NCBI GenBank assembly: GCA_002964805.2
Contig: PUDQ02000001.1
Span: 4,612,001 to 4,676,000 of the forward strand
Length of the DNA: 64,000 bases
Origin: Trametes villosa
Lineage: Eukaryota > Basidiomycota > Agaricomycetes > Polyporales > Polyporaceae
Reading direction: 5' to 3'
A program made the position numbers and the translations under genes. Below, piece by piece: positions 1 through 11,492 of the stretch. How positions within the stretch are numbered: the first letter of the stretch is position 1; every line of letters starts with the position of its first letter. Below the pieces are notes generated by a model. The model saw only the letters and a list, made by a program, of their open reading frames with translations, was not told the origin of the DNA and ran no database searches.

Positions 1-1238
1 CTCTGGCTGACGGTCCTTGGTGGTTTGGTTCGGGAACGTTCCAACATCGCAGGCGTCATAGCTGTACGGCCATGTTCCTTCCGTGGTGGCGCCGTAACCT
101 GCGCGACCCTAAGATAGAGCGTTGGTGAGAAAATCCGGTGGCAGTGCAAAATGCTCCACACTTACGAGGTTGCCCATGGTCCACACGGCAGGCCACAGAC
201 CGGGGGCGTTGGGCGAGCCAGGAAGGCTAACCTTCACCTCGATGTAGCCAGTGGTAAAGCAGAACTTGTTCCATGTTGCGAGCATGCCGCTGCGGAAGTT
301 GAGGTCGTGGTTCTCGGCCTCCTCCATCGTAATCACGAGCTTGCCGTTCGCGGTGGTGATCTGCTTGGGGTCGTACCACTCGATGTCGCCTGTCGGCCAG
401 TAGTGGAAGTCGAGGGCTTCCCAGAACGGGTCATCCCCAGGGTAGAACGTCCGGCCGTCCGACTCGAACTCGTCGCTGAACACGAGCTTGTAGTTCTTGC
501 CGTCGTTGCCCTTCCGCGTGTAAACCGACTTGTCCGTATCGGCGTCGATGAGCGACGGGAAGTTCGCGAGCTGGGGCACCTGCCCGGTGGCGTTGATGCC
601 GCCGAGGTTGAAGCCGGTAACCCGCGGCTGCTCGTGCACGTAGTGGTCGATGATGGGGTATCCAGCGAAGAGGACGATGATGCCGGCGACGATGACAACC
701 AGCGCGGAGGCGTTCATCCACCCTCTTGACGAGAACGGCGCGCAACTCCGGTCGAGCGCCGCATCGCGGACAGGGTCAGGGTTGTGGAGCGGGTCGTCGA
801 GGTCGGGGTCCTTCGTGTCCCACATGTACGGGTACTGCTGCACAGTCGTCGTCGCGGCTATCGGGACATGCGAGGCCGTCGTCTTTTCGTTCGTCGTGCC
901 TAATGACGCCTCCGAGGGCGCATTGCTGAACCTCGAGGACGTATAGCGCCCGTTGGTCATTGTAGGGTTGTACTGCCACACCGTCAGTCTAATTGCCTCG
1001 CCCGCCGCCCACAAGACGGATTGCGCACCGAATACGGGCCATAGCCGCCGCCAATCTGGCCTATGGCTACTCCCTGGGTTGTGTCGTTCCGCTGGCTCAG
1101 ATGGCTGCTCGACGCTTGAGACTGGCCGAACGCGGGCGGCTGCGGCTGGGGTTGGTATCGCCGGCTGCCGGACGGGCTCTGGGGGACAGCATAGTAGTGG
1201 TCGCTTGGAGGGGGCACTCTGCGCGGTGGGACGGCCAT
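1..1238 (-). CDS. Kre6/Skn1-family beta-1,6-glucan synthesis protein (3' part cut by window edge)
   Basis: Type II membrane protein of the Kre6/Skn1 family (GH16-like fold), needed for beta-1,6-glucan of the cell wall and acting in the secretory pathway or plasma membrane. Model: exon 1 1029-1238, exon 2 166-972, exon 3 1-108 and beyond; introns 973-1028 and 109-165 are GT-AG and keep frame. The first 375 residues are present. There is a Ser/Gln-rich cytosolic N-terminus, one membrane helix near residues 157-176 ([17 protein letters not shown]), then the GH16-like region with [13 protein letters not shown] and [20 protein letters not shown], all diagnostic of the family. The start at 1238 (MAVPPRRV) is the first Met of a continuous low-complexity N-terminus; an upstream in-frame Met exists but its leader looks non-coding. 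The catalytic-domain C-terminus lies outside the window. Family call is firm; choice between Kre6 and Skn1 is not possible. Confidence 0.93.
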
Positions 1239-2116
1239 GGGGGCTCGGCGGAGGTGATGAGGTGGCCTAGGAGCTTTGAGGGTTCGCGATGTGGGAAGGA
1301 GAGAAGTGCGAGCGGAGGACTGGCGCCACCCGTGGGCTGCGCGACGAAATTGGGAGCACTGGAATAGAGCAGGTGTATCGGGCTGCTGACGTCGGTGCGA
1401 TGCGGGCAGGGACGGGGGCAGATGAGATATTCGTGGCGGAGTCGTGAGCGTGGGCGGGAGATAGAGGAGGGAGAGGGACGGGAGAGAGAGGCTCGGATTG
1501 GGAGCTGGAGCGTACACGCGACTTCAACACACACGGCCATAGACGCCGCCCCGCGGCGGATTTGCGTCCCACCGGAGCGCTCTAGCGCCACCTCGCAAAT
1601 TCTCCTTCCCCGCCCCCGGCTTGTTTGTACGCAGGATCGTCATCTCAATTGCAACGCGTCGCGAGGTTCGGACGGGAAGCACTGCTGCACCAATGTTACA
1701 TTGCTAAGACGCACATGCAGCCGCTGCTCAACCGAGTCGAACAACTCGTGTAGCGGACGACATTGACCGCGCTGCCCGAACCAACTCTCACGATTTCACT
1801 GGATAATACGCAGCGTAATGCATCCACAGTATATCCACAGTATCTTTTGCTGTGGTCTATGCATCGGCGTATACCTGTGTGCAAGGTTACTCTTCCCCAC
1901 TTTGACCCCGCAAGACTGTCCTTTAGTGTGGGCGCGCGCCGCGGGCTCATCTCGCCTGACCTCGTGAAATCTCCGATAGCAATCGTATCATCCTTAACGC
2001 TCGAGGCCGGCCGATACTCGTTCACGACTGCGGTCTGATCAATAATATCGACGCAATGGAGCGCGCGGAGCGGCATGTATCGGAACCGGAATGAAGAGCG
2101 GCGTTACGGAGACGCC
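1239..2116. other. Intergenic: upstream of the Kre6-like gene, downstream of the ZIP transporter
   Basis: About 880 bp between the start of the Kre6-like gene and the stop of the ZIP transporter, both on the minus strand. It should hold the Kre6-like promoter and 5' UTR plus the ZIP 3' end. The purine-rich tract around 1440-1500 would be a pyrimidine-rich tract on the transcribed strand, as often found just upstream of fungal transcription starts. No convincing TATA box or ORF was found. Confidence 0.5.
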
Positions 2117-3336
2117 TCAGTGCCCGTGGTCGTCTCCCAGTATCGCGGCGACGCAGTACGGCGCGAGCATCCCCGCGATGGTGAGCAGTAGCTGCCGGCC
2201 TTTCGAGCCGGTGTCTTCGCCCGCGCCGCCGCCGTGCGCATGCGTGAGCGATGGCTGGAGCACCGTCGCGACGTAGAGGAAGGATCCACCCTGGTTGCGA
2301 GGTAAGTGCGCGTGTCTCACATCGCGAGTCTAAATTGCGACAACGTACGGAGAAGAGTAGCGCTATCCCAGGCCAGCGGCCTTGACTGTCCGCACCGAAG
2401 AATGAGAGCAGGGTATATGAAAGGAGCGTCCCAACGGGCGTCGCGGCACTGAAGATTGCGAGATGCTTCTTGCATTGCGCAGGCGGCAGCGAGGTGGAAA
2501 GCAGCGACGTCGTCAGTGCGAGTGCAGTCGGCGCTACATAGAGAATCCCGCCGTGAGCGTGAGATGAGCAACGGGCAATGACGTAGAGCGCACCTTTATG
2601 TACAGCCAGAGCGAAGAAGACAACGACGGACAGTCCGGACAGAACGAAGGCCACGCCGGTCGTCGGTTCTGCCGCAGAATCCGAGAGGGATGCCGAACCC
2701 AACGCGAGTCCGTCCGCGAGCGCGTGCACGACCAGACCCAGCGTCAGCGGGTACGCGCGCGCACGCGGCTCGGCGGCGTCCACGGTGCTTCGCCGCGCGG
2801 GTACGCGTGTGGGCCCTTCGGATATGACCCCCTCTGTCCGTTCAAGGTCACCGAGTTCAACATCAAATTCGACGGTGGCGTCTTCACTCGGCTGGGCCTG
2901 GTGGTAGGCAGCAGGCTCGCTAGGCGCGTGGGAGTGGTGGGATACTTGTCGTTCAACGACAAGCATGAATGTGAACCCTGCCAGGAGGGAGAGCGCGATT
3001 GGTGAGGTCGGAAAGGGCTCCCCCTGCTGTGACTGGGCGAGTGTCTCGATACCTCTGTGCGAGATGGCATCGGTTAGTGACGGTTCTGTACCGCTGTTAT
3101 CACAGCGGAACGTACTCCGGTATAACCACGCCCAGAGCGGCCCCGAGCAGCAAGCCAGTCCCTAGTGCGGATAGAGAGGAGAGGGATGCCTCTGCATTAT
3201 AAGTCGTTAGCAAGCGCACGGGCGGAGTATGTGAGAACTCACTTGAAAAGGCCACCGACAACGGAAGCATCCCCGCCCCAAAAGAGGCCGCCCCCAGCAG
3301 GACGGCCATGATAAACACGGAGAGAAAACCCGACAT
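2117..3336 (-). CDS. ZIP-family metal transporter, SLC39A9/Atx2 type
   Basis: Predicted Zn/Mn transporter of the ZIP9 (SLC39A9; yeast Atx2) branch, usually in Golgi or other endomembranes. Five exons (3243-3336, 3116-3191, 2594-3054, 2349-2533, 2117-2290) give 329 residues. The N-terminal helix (MSGFLSVFIMAVLLGAASFG) is followed by GTGLLLGAALGVVIPEG, the ZIP9 form of helix 2. The core motif is LVVHALADGLALGSA (His and Asp of the metal site), then FFALAVHKAPTALAL with the family's HKAP, and the last exon carries SGGSFLYVATVL. Each junction restores these motifs, which validates the introns. A His-containing loop (SHHSHAPSEPAAYHQ) separates the halves, and HAHGGG occurs near the end. It is divergent from secreted-protein gene A, sharing a 1.3-kb intergenic region. 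Confidence 0.93.
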
Positions 3337-4674
3337 AGCTTCAGACTGCGGGGCCCGGGTGACAGTGTAGGATTGTCGAGTGGACGCGCGGACTTGCTGG
3401 GGGTATTTCTCACGTCAAGCAGGGTTTAGAAAGGTGTCCAGAAGTACCAGTCAGCCGTCAAATGCGACGAGAGTGGGTGCAGAGAATGTGTACACGTTGT
3501 GCCGGCCTGCGACGGTGCACCATCGCGTCTGTTGTGGCAAGCCGTCGATGCCCTTCGCGCAGTCGCGGACCTCCGCGGCTGTTGTGCCTTTCGCCCTAAA
3601 GAGGCACGCACGTGATGGACGCGACGCGTGTTTGCGCGCGCAAGCGCTCGCAGTTTAACGCCTCTTGTCGTCTTCCACCATTCGCCGCCGTGCTGCCTAG
3701 CCTAACTTTGGGAATGCTGGTCTGCGTATCTTCTAAAATTCTGTATATGTGGATGTGCTACTGCTATAACCTGCTTTACACTCTGCTTGAGGTCTCTCTA
3801 AATCCTCCGCGGGCACATGTACTGCTCACCCACTGGGATCCCCGCTTGCGGCAATGATCGGCATCGTCCTGCGAGGGGCAGTGGAGGGCCGATGGCATCT
3901 TGCTGTCGATATGTACGTCAAATCCTCATGCTTAGAGGCCTTCAAAGTCATCCATAGCCTCGAGACTTACACGGCCTAGAATTACGGAGCCCTCGCCAGC
4001 CTGGCCCGGTTGGCTGCGGCTGGCGCCGACGGTCTTCGAAACGTCTCGATGCCGGAGGCTTTACGACCTTACCTCAGTGTGCCGCTCGTCATCGGCTGAA
4101 GCCTTGTTTCCAATCCGCTGTCTGAAGCTCACTACAGCTGCTAACAGCCAATGACAGTACGCAGGACCGAGATTTGCGCGGCTAATTGGACATGTTGGAG
4201 TGCACGCCTACTTGACAGGCTCACATGCCCATCCGGCCCCACAAAGTACGAACAACCAAAAACTACCCTACCTGAACTCGGCACAGCTCATTCGCACACA
4301 TTCAACTCTTCGCCGTCTCGAGACCTGCCGCCGACTCCAGCGAGAGCTGCTTCTGCACTGGGCTCTTCGCCGACCGCTCCGACCTCCTACTCAATAGGAG
4401 GACCGACGAGAGAGGGGCTCCGCAGACCTCGGCAGCACACGTTGTATGACCGCATCCTCGTGCCCGAATACCAGCCTGCCGTCGGCCGCGCCTATGACAG
4501 TATACACAGCCTTTTCGGATGCTCCAGTAGGTTTGAGTCGGGTATATAAAGCCACCTTCGAGCTCGGGAGGAGCTCTACAGCGAGTGTCTGACCACAGAC
4601 TCGAGCGTCCTCCCACATCCACCCACACCAAAACAAGTGCTGCGTTTGTAGCAATCGCGCTCCTCCTTATCGCC
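3337..4674. other. Divergent intergenic region between ZIP transporter and secreted paralog A
   Basis: About 1.3 kb upstream of both flanking genes. Apart from the TATA box at 4543-4550 I see no supported gene; the open frames here have neither conserved motifs nor splice structure. Confidence 0.5.
4543..4550 (+). promoter_or_regulatory. TATA box of secreted paralog A
   Basis: TATATAAA lies about 125 bp upstream of the ATG at 4675, in the normal range for a strongly expressed fungal secreted-protein gene. Paralogs B, C and D have TATA-like sites at 75-90 bp. The surrounding 13-mer (4540-4552) recurs at 5579-5591. Confidence 0.7.
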
Positions 4675-5254
4675 ATGAACCCCATCGTCTACCTACTCAG
4701 CATCGCGTACCTCACGCTCGCTGCGCTCGCCCAGCGCATAGCCATTGGTGCCCCCGCAGAATGGGCCACTGTCAAGCAGGGGAGCAACATCACCGTCGAG
4801 GTCGACCGCCCCGTACGTCTCACCTCCATTCGCGCCCACCATACCGTGCTGACCTTCTTGCGCAGATGACGCTAACCGGCGCCGAAGAGGTCGCGATCGC
4901 CATCGGTCTGTGGCCCTGCGCGGGCTACGGCGACGAGGCGAACCGGACGTGCGCCGAGATGGACGTGACCCAGGTGCTGGGGAACGTCCTCTACAAGGGC
5001 CCGTACGCGCCCCAGCTCCCGCCGCCGCAACAGATCGGCAAGCCCCCGTACCAGAACTTTACCGTCACCATCCCGGCGAACTTCGCGACTGGGGAGGCCA
5101 GCCTGAGCGTGGCGCACTTTTCGCTCATAGGGGTAAGTCGAACTTCTTGCTTGGCACGGCCGGGAGGGCTGACATATACCTGTGTCCGCCGTCGTAGGCC
5201 GGCGCGATGCCGTTCATGGAAGTCAGGAACATCACCCTGAACATCGTTCAGTGA
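4675..5254 (+). CDS. Small secreted protein, paralog A of a four-member local family
   Basis: Predicted secreted protein of 153 residues, exons 4675-4812, 4866-5132 and 5198-5254, both introns phase 0. Residues 1-19 form a signal peptide ending at ALAQ. The mature part is short and beta-rich, with a conserved pattern: VEVDRP before the first intron, LTGAEEVAIAIGL, a Cys pair (WPC...RTC), GNVLYKGPYAPQ, then QNFTVTIPANF with an N-glycosylation sequon, and SVAHFSL at the second splice site. The last exon gives MEVRNITLNIV. The same pattern, splice positions and phases recur in B (9217), C (12376) and D (14414). I recall unnamed proteins of this look in wood-decay basidiomycetes; a single Ig-like domain is my inference. 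Function unknown. Confidence 0.85.
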
Positions 5255-5626
5255 AGCCGCACGAACTCGGCGCGCTCCTGCGGCGCGCTGCTTCTAGTGG
5301 ACTCGAACTCTCTCGAACCATCGCTCCTATCCCTCTGCATTGACTCGGACTCCATCGCGAACTCTGTAGTATACATCGCCAGTACCTCATAGTGTTCGCT
5401 GTACGCGTAGCTCGCTCTTGTACATACCATACCCACTGTAATTCACTAGTTGCTTCACATCGATTCCTAATCTCATCTATTGTCCACGGAAATAAAAATT
5501 GCCATATATCGCGTGAGATGATGTCAATGTCCGCGGCAGAAGCACTACTTCCAAGCTGTAGTCCAATGCATAAGTTACGGGTATATAAAGCACACCAGGC
5601 AGCCCGGCACACCGTCCACTCATGCA
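5255..5626. other. Short convergent intergenic spacer with an orphan TATA box
   Basis: The spacer lies between the stop of paralog A (plus) and the stop of the C2-domain gene (minus). It should contain two 3' ends. At 5579-5591 it carries the same 13-mer GGGTATATAAAGC that drives paralog A, but nothing downstream on the plus strand is supported as a gene. Confidence 0.5.
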
Positions 5627-8414
5627 TCATGCCTCGCCCTCCTTCACATCGCGCTTCTCCTCCCGCGCGGCTTGATCGTCGTCATCATTCTCCTTCGCCC
5701 TCTGCGCGTCATCCTTCAGGGCCTCCTTCTCCTTCTCCTGCGCCCCCTCCGCCTTCCGCCGCTCAGCCTCCGCATCCTCCCTCGCGCCCGCAACCGCCTC
5801 CCTATCGCTCTCGTCCGAGCTCGAGCTGCTCGAGCTCGACGCGGAGCTCACGCTCGCCTGGCGCACGACACCCTTCGTCTGCTTCCCACCGCGCGCGCGT
5901 TTCTTCACTTCCGCGCGCTGCTCCTTCCAGTGTTTCAACTTCTCGTCGAAACCGTCCATCGCGCGCACGCGCCCGAGCGCGCCGAGGTTCTCCGGGCGCG
6001 AGAGGTACTTGGCGAGCACGGGGAGGAGGTCCTTGTTCGGCCGGTACGTGCCCGAGTCGTTGTCGATTACGAGCTCGTACGCAGACGGGGGCAGGCTGCT
6101 CGGGTCGGGGTGGTCGGTATCGATGTCGGGGTCTTCGTCGTCTGCCTGGCCGTTTTGAGCGGGCGCGCTGTCGCCGTTGGCGTGCCCGTTACTGGCAGGG
6201 TGCTTCATTGAGGGCTCTGATGCGTGGACCCGGCGGACGAAGAACTCGCCGCTGTAGGCGATCTCGATCGCAACGTCGGCGTGCATGGTGTGCTTGCTCA
6301 GGAGCTGGATCGCGAACTCCTCGCCTGTTTCCTGTGCAGTTCGTGTAACCGGTCATTTCGGCGAAATAAAGGAGGTACAACGAAATGACACGCACTGTGA
6401 ACCTCCATTCGCCGTCGAGCATGATCGCGTAGGTGAACAGTCGTCCTTCCGTGCCGTACGAGGTCATGTCGAGGAACTTCTTCGCCAGCGCTTCGTTCGG
6501 CTTGTTGTCCTTCGAGCCGTGCTCCTCACTGTCTTCCTTGGGTTTGTCTTCATGTTTGTTGTCTTCCTCTTCGCCGACAATACCCCAGATGGTGTTCGCG
6601 TCCCACCTATATATCGTACGATGTTGCTTGTGTAACGCGCGGTTGAGCAGGATGCCTTCGATGCCTTTCGCTCGGAACATGGCCTTCACGAACGGCGCGA
6701 AGCCCACATAGCGGTGGCGAAGGGAGGCAGGAACCGGGCCGGTGAGTTGGATGCGGTTTGCGATGAATGAGCGGGAGCCGGTGATATAGGTGGCCAAAGG
6801 GCAGAAATGCCGCACGAAGCTGTCTGGGAAGCGAGGTCAGTTTGGCAGGAGAGTAAGAGTGACAACCAAAACAGCGGAGGTCACTCCCGCTGAGACAAAC
6901 GGCAACCACTCAAAGCCAGCTCCGATTCGGGGCGCCACTAGGCCTTTGATCGCCCAGCCGGCATCCTACGTACGCACGGGAACCCACCAAAACGGCGAGA
7001 GTGGAACTACGCTCCAATGGGTTGTAGTTCCACTTCCACTTACCATCCTACCTCGGCTTCCGCTCTCACGAGGGGCGCAGCCGGCACAAGGCGGGGAGGC
7101 GGGAATACGGGGAACGACGCGGTTCCCGATGGGCCTAGCTTAGACGACCACTTCCCACTTCGTGCACACTCGTGTCCGCGACGACGCCTACACCTCGCTC
7201 AGTTACGCCGATTAGCAACGCGTCCTTCACGCCCTCGTTGCGGCCACATCGCCCATCGGAGTGGAAGTCAGAGTGGAATGGCTAGTGGAAGTAGAGCTCC
7301 GATCCGCCGGAGCGTAATTCCACTTCCACCATTTGGGCGGGGTCCCACCACGACCACCTATACTAGACCCTCACTTCCACTTCCACAATTTTGGTATTCA
7401 CTGCTAGTGGGAGTCACTGCGATGCGCGTACAGGCAACAGTTACGTAGGGCGCTGTCAGTGTGCGGCGCGTGAACGGTGCTATCCTGCGCCCATGAAGGA
7501 GCAGTTCAACCGTGCGAGCCACTGTCGCGGTATGTTGGTCGCCGTCGCTTCTGACTCGTAGCAGCCACACACTCAGGCGGCACAGTGGCTGCCGGAATGT
7601 GTGGTTACCCGGGTCAGCGAGCTCTTCCAGCCAATCCGCGGATGTTTATGACCTTGGCATAAGCCAACCGTAGCGACTAGCAAAATAGAGTTCCACCCTC
7701 CGCAGAAGACGCATACACTAGCGTGCGTAGTGTGTATGTAGGAATAGATGTCTCAGTGGGAGCTTGGTCCCGAGTCCCACTCCCGCAGATCTAGTATACA
7801 CTCAGAGTAAGACAGCCGGATAGACAGTACTCACTTGGCCCAAGGGTATATATGCGCGACGCGTCTTCGCCCTCTAGTTTGGGGGCGGGACCCAGAACGC
7901 GGACGCTCACCAGGACGCGGACGCGATGCCCGACGCGACCGCGCGTGACCATCTTCGCGACATACGTCCCGACGCGCGTCCTCACGTTGCCGTGGCGTTT
8001 GTGCACCTTGTACTCGCGCTCGCCCGAGTCCCAGTCCTCCTTGAGCTCCTGCTTGCCATCCTCACGGTCGCGGTTGGGGTCGGGGAAGCGCACGACGGCC
8101 TTCCCGAGCTTGTCGTCGCGGTTGCCCGGGTCCTCGTCGCGCAGCGAGAGTATAAGGACGAAGCCTGAGGCAGGAATGCCCGCGACTATCCAGCGCGCGT
8201 TCCAGGTCGGGTTGAGGGTCTTTCGCGCGGTTGGTGTCCGGTACGCGATGGACTGTGGCGGCTCGGAGTCCGGGCCGGAGTCGTCGGCGTGCTGAGCGGG
8301 GATGAGAGTGGCGAGAACGTATGGGTCGGAGGAGAGGTCGTTGAGGTCGGCGAGCGGGGCGTTGGTCGCGCTGTGAAAGACGATTTCGCAGGTGTATCTC
8401 GCGGCGGTCGACAT
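5627..8414 (-). CDS. C2-domain protein with conserved fungal C-terminal region
   Basis: Three exons (7835-8414, 6396-6823, 5627-6331) encode 570 residues. Residues 1-190 form a C2 domain: YTCEIVFHSATNAPLADLND, the SSDPYV acidic loop, ARKTLNPTWNARW and LRDEDPGNRDDKLG, suggesting Ca2+/phospholipid binding. The second part (SFIANRIQLTGPVP, LRHRYVGFAPFVKAMF, HKQHRTIYRWDANTIWG, FTYAIMLDGEWRFT, GEFFVRR) matches a widespread fungal C2-protein family without a named function, as far as I recall. The C-terminus is charged, with a Ser-rich run and KR/E-rich coil. Intron 2 (6332-6395) is ordinary. Intron 1 (6824-7834) is 1,011 bp, some fifteen times longer than its neighbours, although its ends (GTGAGT...CAG) and phase are correct. 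The start is the Met directly before the C2 strand. Confidence 0.85.
6824..7834 (-). other. Exceptionally long intron (1,011 bp) with inverted repeats inside the C2-domain gene
   Basis: The intron reads GTGAGT at 7834 and ends CAG at 6824. It contains an imperfect 13-bp inverted repeat near its ends (6884-6896 and 7750-7762, one mismatch), a perfect 11-bp hairpin (7000-7010 with 7024-7034), a further inverted pair (7000-7015 with 7309-7324, one mismatch) and several copies of GTGGAAGT or its complement between 7000 and 7390. No convincing ORF. It is best read as an intron that gained a non-autonomous mobile element, but I could not define a target-site duplication. Confidence 0.6.
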
Positions 8415-8586
8415 CGCGGTGGGGGGAACGTCGAACAGGCTCAGGCCCCCGCGCGCTGCATATTTTAAGATCACCCTCGCGACCCATCGCAGTGACGTCA
8501 TGGAGTCTTTCCATCGGGTGGTACAAAGGCATTACAACGGCATCAGAACTACATGCTACAATGCTACAGTATGAAGTACAAGTCCA

Positions 8587-9217
8587 TCAAGTGTTCCTAT
8601 TAAGCCTGTCAATGTCTGCTAAGATGTCCTTCAAGACGAGGTAGTCCATGGTACGAGGCGCTAACACGAGCTGGAATCACGAAATGACGATGGTCTCGGT
8701 AAGGACCTCGAGCGTCGGCCAATTCCGTGCCTAAACTTACACTCAGCGTTTGGTTCACATCACGAAGCTTAGTGGTGCTTACCCCAACCAGGGAGAAGTG
8801 GGCTACCGAAAGCGCGGCTGGGCCCGCAGGGAAGTCCTCAGGCACAGTGACCGTGAAATTCTGGAAGAGGTCCGAGCCTCCAGGCCGGAGCTGGGGAGTG
8901 TATAGGCCAGCGTAGAGCGACGTGCCGATCTCTTCGGTGGTGTTAATGCCGTCGCACGTTCCCGGCGGCGCTTGACCAGCGCAGCTGAGGAGTCCGATGG
9001 CTACGGAGACCTCTTGTGAGCCGGTGAGCGTGTCCTATGGGATGACTCGGTGAGCACCGACACAAAAACGTAGGAAATGTGGACATACGGGCCTGTCGAC
9101 GTCGACGATGAATCGCTGGCCTGGGGCGAAGGTGGATTTGGCCGGGGGAGCACGGATGACTGCCATTTGGGCGGCAGCAAGCGAGGCAAGGGCGGAGAGA
9201 ACGACGAGGAACTTCAT
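8587..9217 (-). CDS. Small secreted protein, paralog B
   Basis: A 154-residue relative of paralog A: exons 9089-9217, 8783-9034 and 8587-8670, introns in the same places and phase 0. It has a signal peptide (MKFLVVLSALASLAAAQ), VDVDRP at splice 1, LTGSQEVSVAIGL, a Cys pair (LSC...GTC), SLYAGLYTPQL, sequon QNFTVTVPEDF and SVAHFSLVG at splice 2. The third exon is the weak point: the chosen acceptor gives APRTMDYLVLKDI, aligning with MPFMEVRNITLNI of A, but it lacks the Asn-Thr sequon, so the C-terminus may be mis-spliced or decayed. It is divergent from the Hri1-like gene. Function unknown. Confidence 0.78.
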
Positions 9218-10724
9218 GATGACGCGTGTAGTAGTGGCTTGCGTCGACGAGTAGGAGGTTGTGCTTGGACACTGGGGGGCACCGTACTGCGCCGAGGGCT
9301 TATATCCCCTCTGCAAGTCGGTGGAGCGCCATTCGCCGGGCGTTCTGAGCCGGACCTGGCCCAGGCTGTGCGCCCCAGCCCGCGCGGGCGCAATAGCTCG
9401 CGTAAGAATATGCAACGAATCGGCCGCGCTGAGCCTCGTCAGACGGCGAGCGACGTCCAATGCACTGCAGCCACGGTCAGCGGGGGCCATTTAGTAGGGG
9501 ATGTGCCGTGCGCACGAGAAAAGAACTCACGAAACGTCGGCGGCGTCGGCAGGCACGGCGGCATCATTTCCCCTGCCAGATGGACGCTGAGGGCTGCGCC
9601 TGTGCGCGCAAAGGCTAACCTTACTCAGAGTGCGGTGGCGCAAACAGCTCTATACTTTGAGCTAGCTCGGCGTTCAAACATTCGCCACAGAATAGAGTTC
9701 GGAGTGTGGTGCGCTTTCGGGTCTCGCGGGTCTGCTATTGGGTGTTTCGTGGCCTTACAAGGGCTGCCGGGGAATCAGGCGGGCTCCCTAATGCAAATGG
9801 CGAGACCTTACACCACCCATGCATAGCGAAGCCTGGAAGCTTGAGCAATGACTTCCTCGTCACAGAAGGCCAGTACTCACCGTGCATTACCACGCTGATC
9901 CCGCGGCATTTCCTTCCTTCATAGAGCGGGACCCAGAGCCTACCTCCGATGCATGCCGGCCTGTCCTGAGTAGCACGTCTACCCGGAAGTTCTTCCACCT
10001 ACGACGACGATTGGTGCCAGTGGCGCCGTTACCCCTCAGCAGATCTGGGAGGCCTAAGCACAGTGGGACGTGAGCTTGCGGAACAGAGGCAGAGAAGCGC
10101 TCTCGTCAGGATCTTCTTATGTGTAGCAAACAAAACAGTCGTCCTGCGGGGCGCGTGGGGATACAAAGACCATGATGCATGAAGGGTTTGAGATCTGAGG
10201 ATGAAAGGACTCGGACAGGTCGACCGTCGAATCGCGACGGGAGCCTAGGCGCCCATCCGGAGTGCCGCCACACTCGGGCACAGCCACAACGTTGGGTGCC
10301 CGCGCTACGTACGGACTCTCTTCTATCCAACTCGTCGAACGAGTCCGAGCTTTTCAAACCTCGACGTTTGGCAGTTTGGGACACTTTCAAAGTGGAAACT
10401 CTAGAGGTGCATCTTTAGCTTCCACGCTCAGGTAAGTCGTTACGAGGACAGCGTCGGAGCATACTAGCGCGATCTTGAAAGGCTCACATCCTCGGCGTCA
10501 GGCCATTATCGCATCTTTTACAGCACCTCGAAGCTGTTCAAGAGCTCTAACTCCGACATAGTGACGCTGGTATATACAAGGAAGCTGTATGTCTGCCGGG
10601 AGAGCAGATCGAGCCCTTTTCTCACCCCGAATACCGCGGCAGCTCCTCACATCGCCTAGAATCGCGGAATCTTATCGCCACCGAGTCAGTGGCTTCGTCG
10701 GCGCGTCCATCCACCAAACTAAAG
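9218..10724. other. Divergent intergenic region between paralog B and the Hri1-like gene
   Basis: About 1.5 kb. An ATATAAG on the minus strand at 9299-9305 is the probable core promoter of paralog B, about 80 bp from its ATG. I see nothing else that I can support; ORFs around 9700-10000 and 10100-10400 have no recognisable content. Confidence 0.5.
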
Positions 10725-11492
10725 ATGTCCATTTCGGAGCGACTCTACATCCGGTGGGTACGTAAATGGGCACTTGCTGTATTGACCAGGGGACTTTCGA
10801 GTCGCTGACCTTGATCTCTTCAGTTTCCCGATGAAGCATCGGAGCCTACCTCCACGCTCGTCTTAACCACACCCAGCAGACGTTTCGTCGACCTTCGGTT
10901 CTTCAAATCATCCTCGGTATCCGACAGCGTCCTACCCTCAGAAGGCTCCTTGACGGCACTCGAATGGGGAATCGCAGGTCGCTCCGTCGGTACGCCCACG
11001 CACGGCAAATGGGTGCACGAGATCAGCTCGCGCACGGAGCGCCCTGAGGAAGAGACGGACGAGGGCGACATGACCCCGCACCCTACCCTGCCCTACGTCG
11101 AAATCGAGCGTGGGCGCATGGCGCACCCTGACAGCGGCGAAGTACGCGAGTACGAAGAGGCGTGGAAGGCCGTCCCCGTGCTCCCTGTGGGCGGACCGGC
11201 GAGCGCGGAGGAGCGCGTCGCAGTGTTGCTTGAGCTGCGCGAGGACACGACGACGGGGACGAGAAGGCGAGGCGCGATTGTGAGGGTCGGACAGCACTGT
11301 CAGGGGATTGTTCGGGATGGACCGGATGTGTCGGTCCAGCGATGGACGTGGGTGGACGGAACATGGACGAAGGTGGGGCAGGTTGGAAAGTTTGATATCC
11401 CTTGCGACGCGGCATGGGCGGACGTGAAGGAAGGGGACGTCGTCGAGCGAGGCGATGCAGTATGGGAAGTGAAGGAGTACAGATTGTTGTAG
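10725..11492 (+). CDS. Hri1-family protein
   Basis: Two exons (10725-10757 and 10824-11492) encode 233 residues. The N-terminus MSISERLYIRW joins in frame to FPDEASEPTSTLVLTTPSRR, then VDLRFFK, LEWGIAG, GKWVHEISSRT, ETDEGDM and a long C-terminal domain ending WEVKEYRLL. This order is what I know for the fungal Hri1 family (yeast protein reported to interact with the kinase Hrr25; two similar beta-barrel halves related to the lipocalin fold). The molecular function is not established. The first exon is only 33 nt; it is supported by the family N-terminus and a clean GTACGT donor. The gene is flanked by secreted paralogs B and C but shows no link with them. Confidence 0.85.

Noticed and set aside
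5392..6348. 318-codon plus-strand frame over the C2 gene
   Set aside because: Ser/Arg/Pro low-complexity translation of the antisense of exon 3; no independent evidence.
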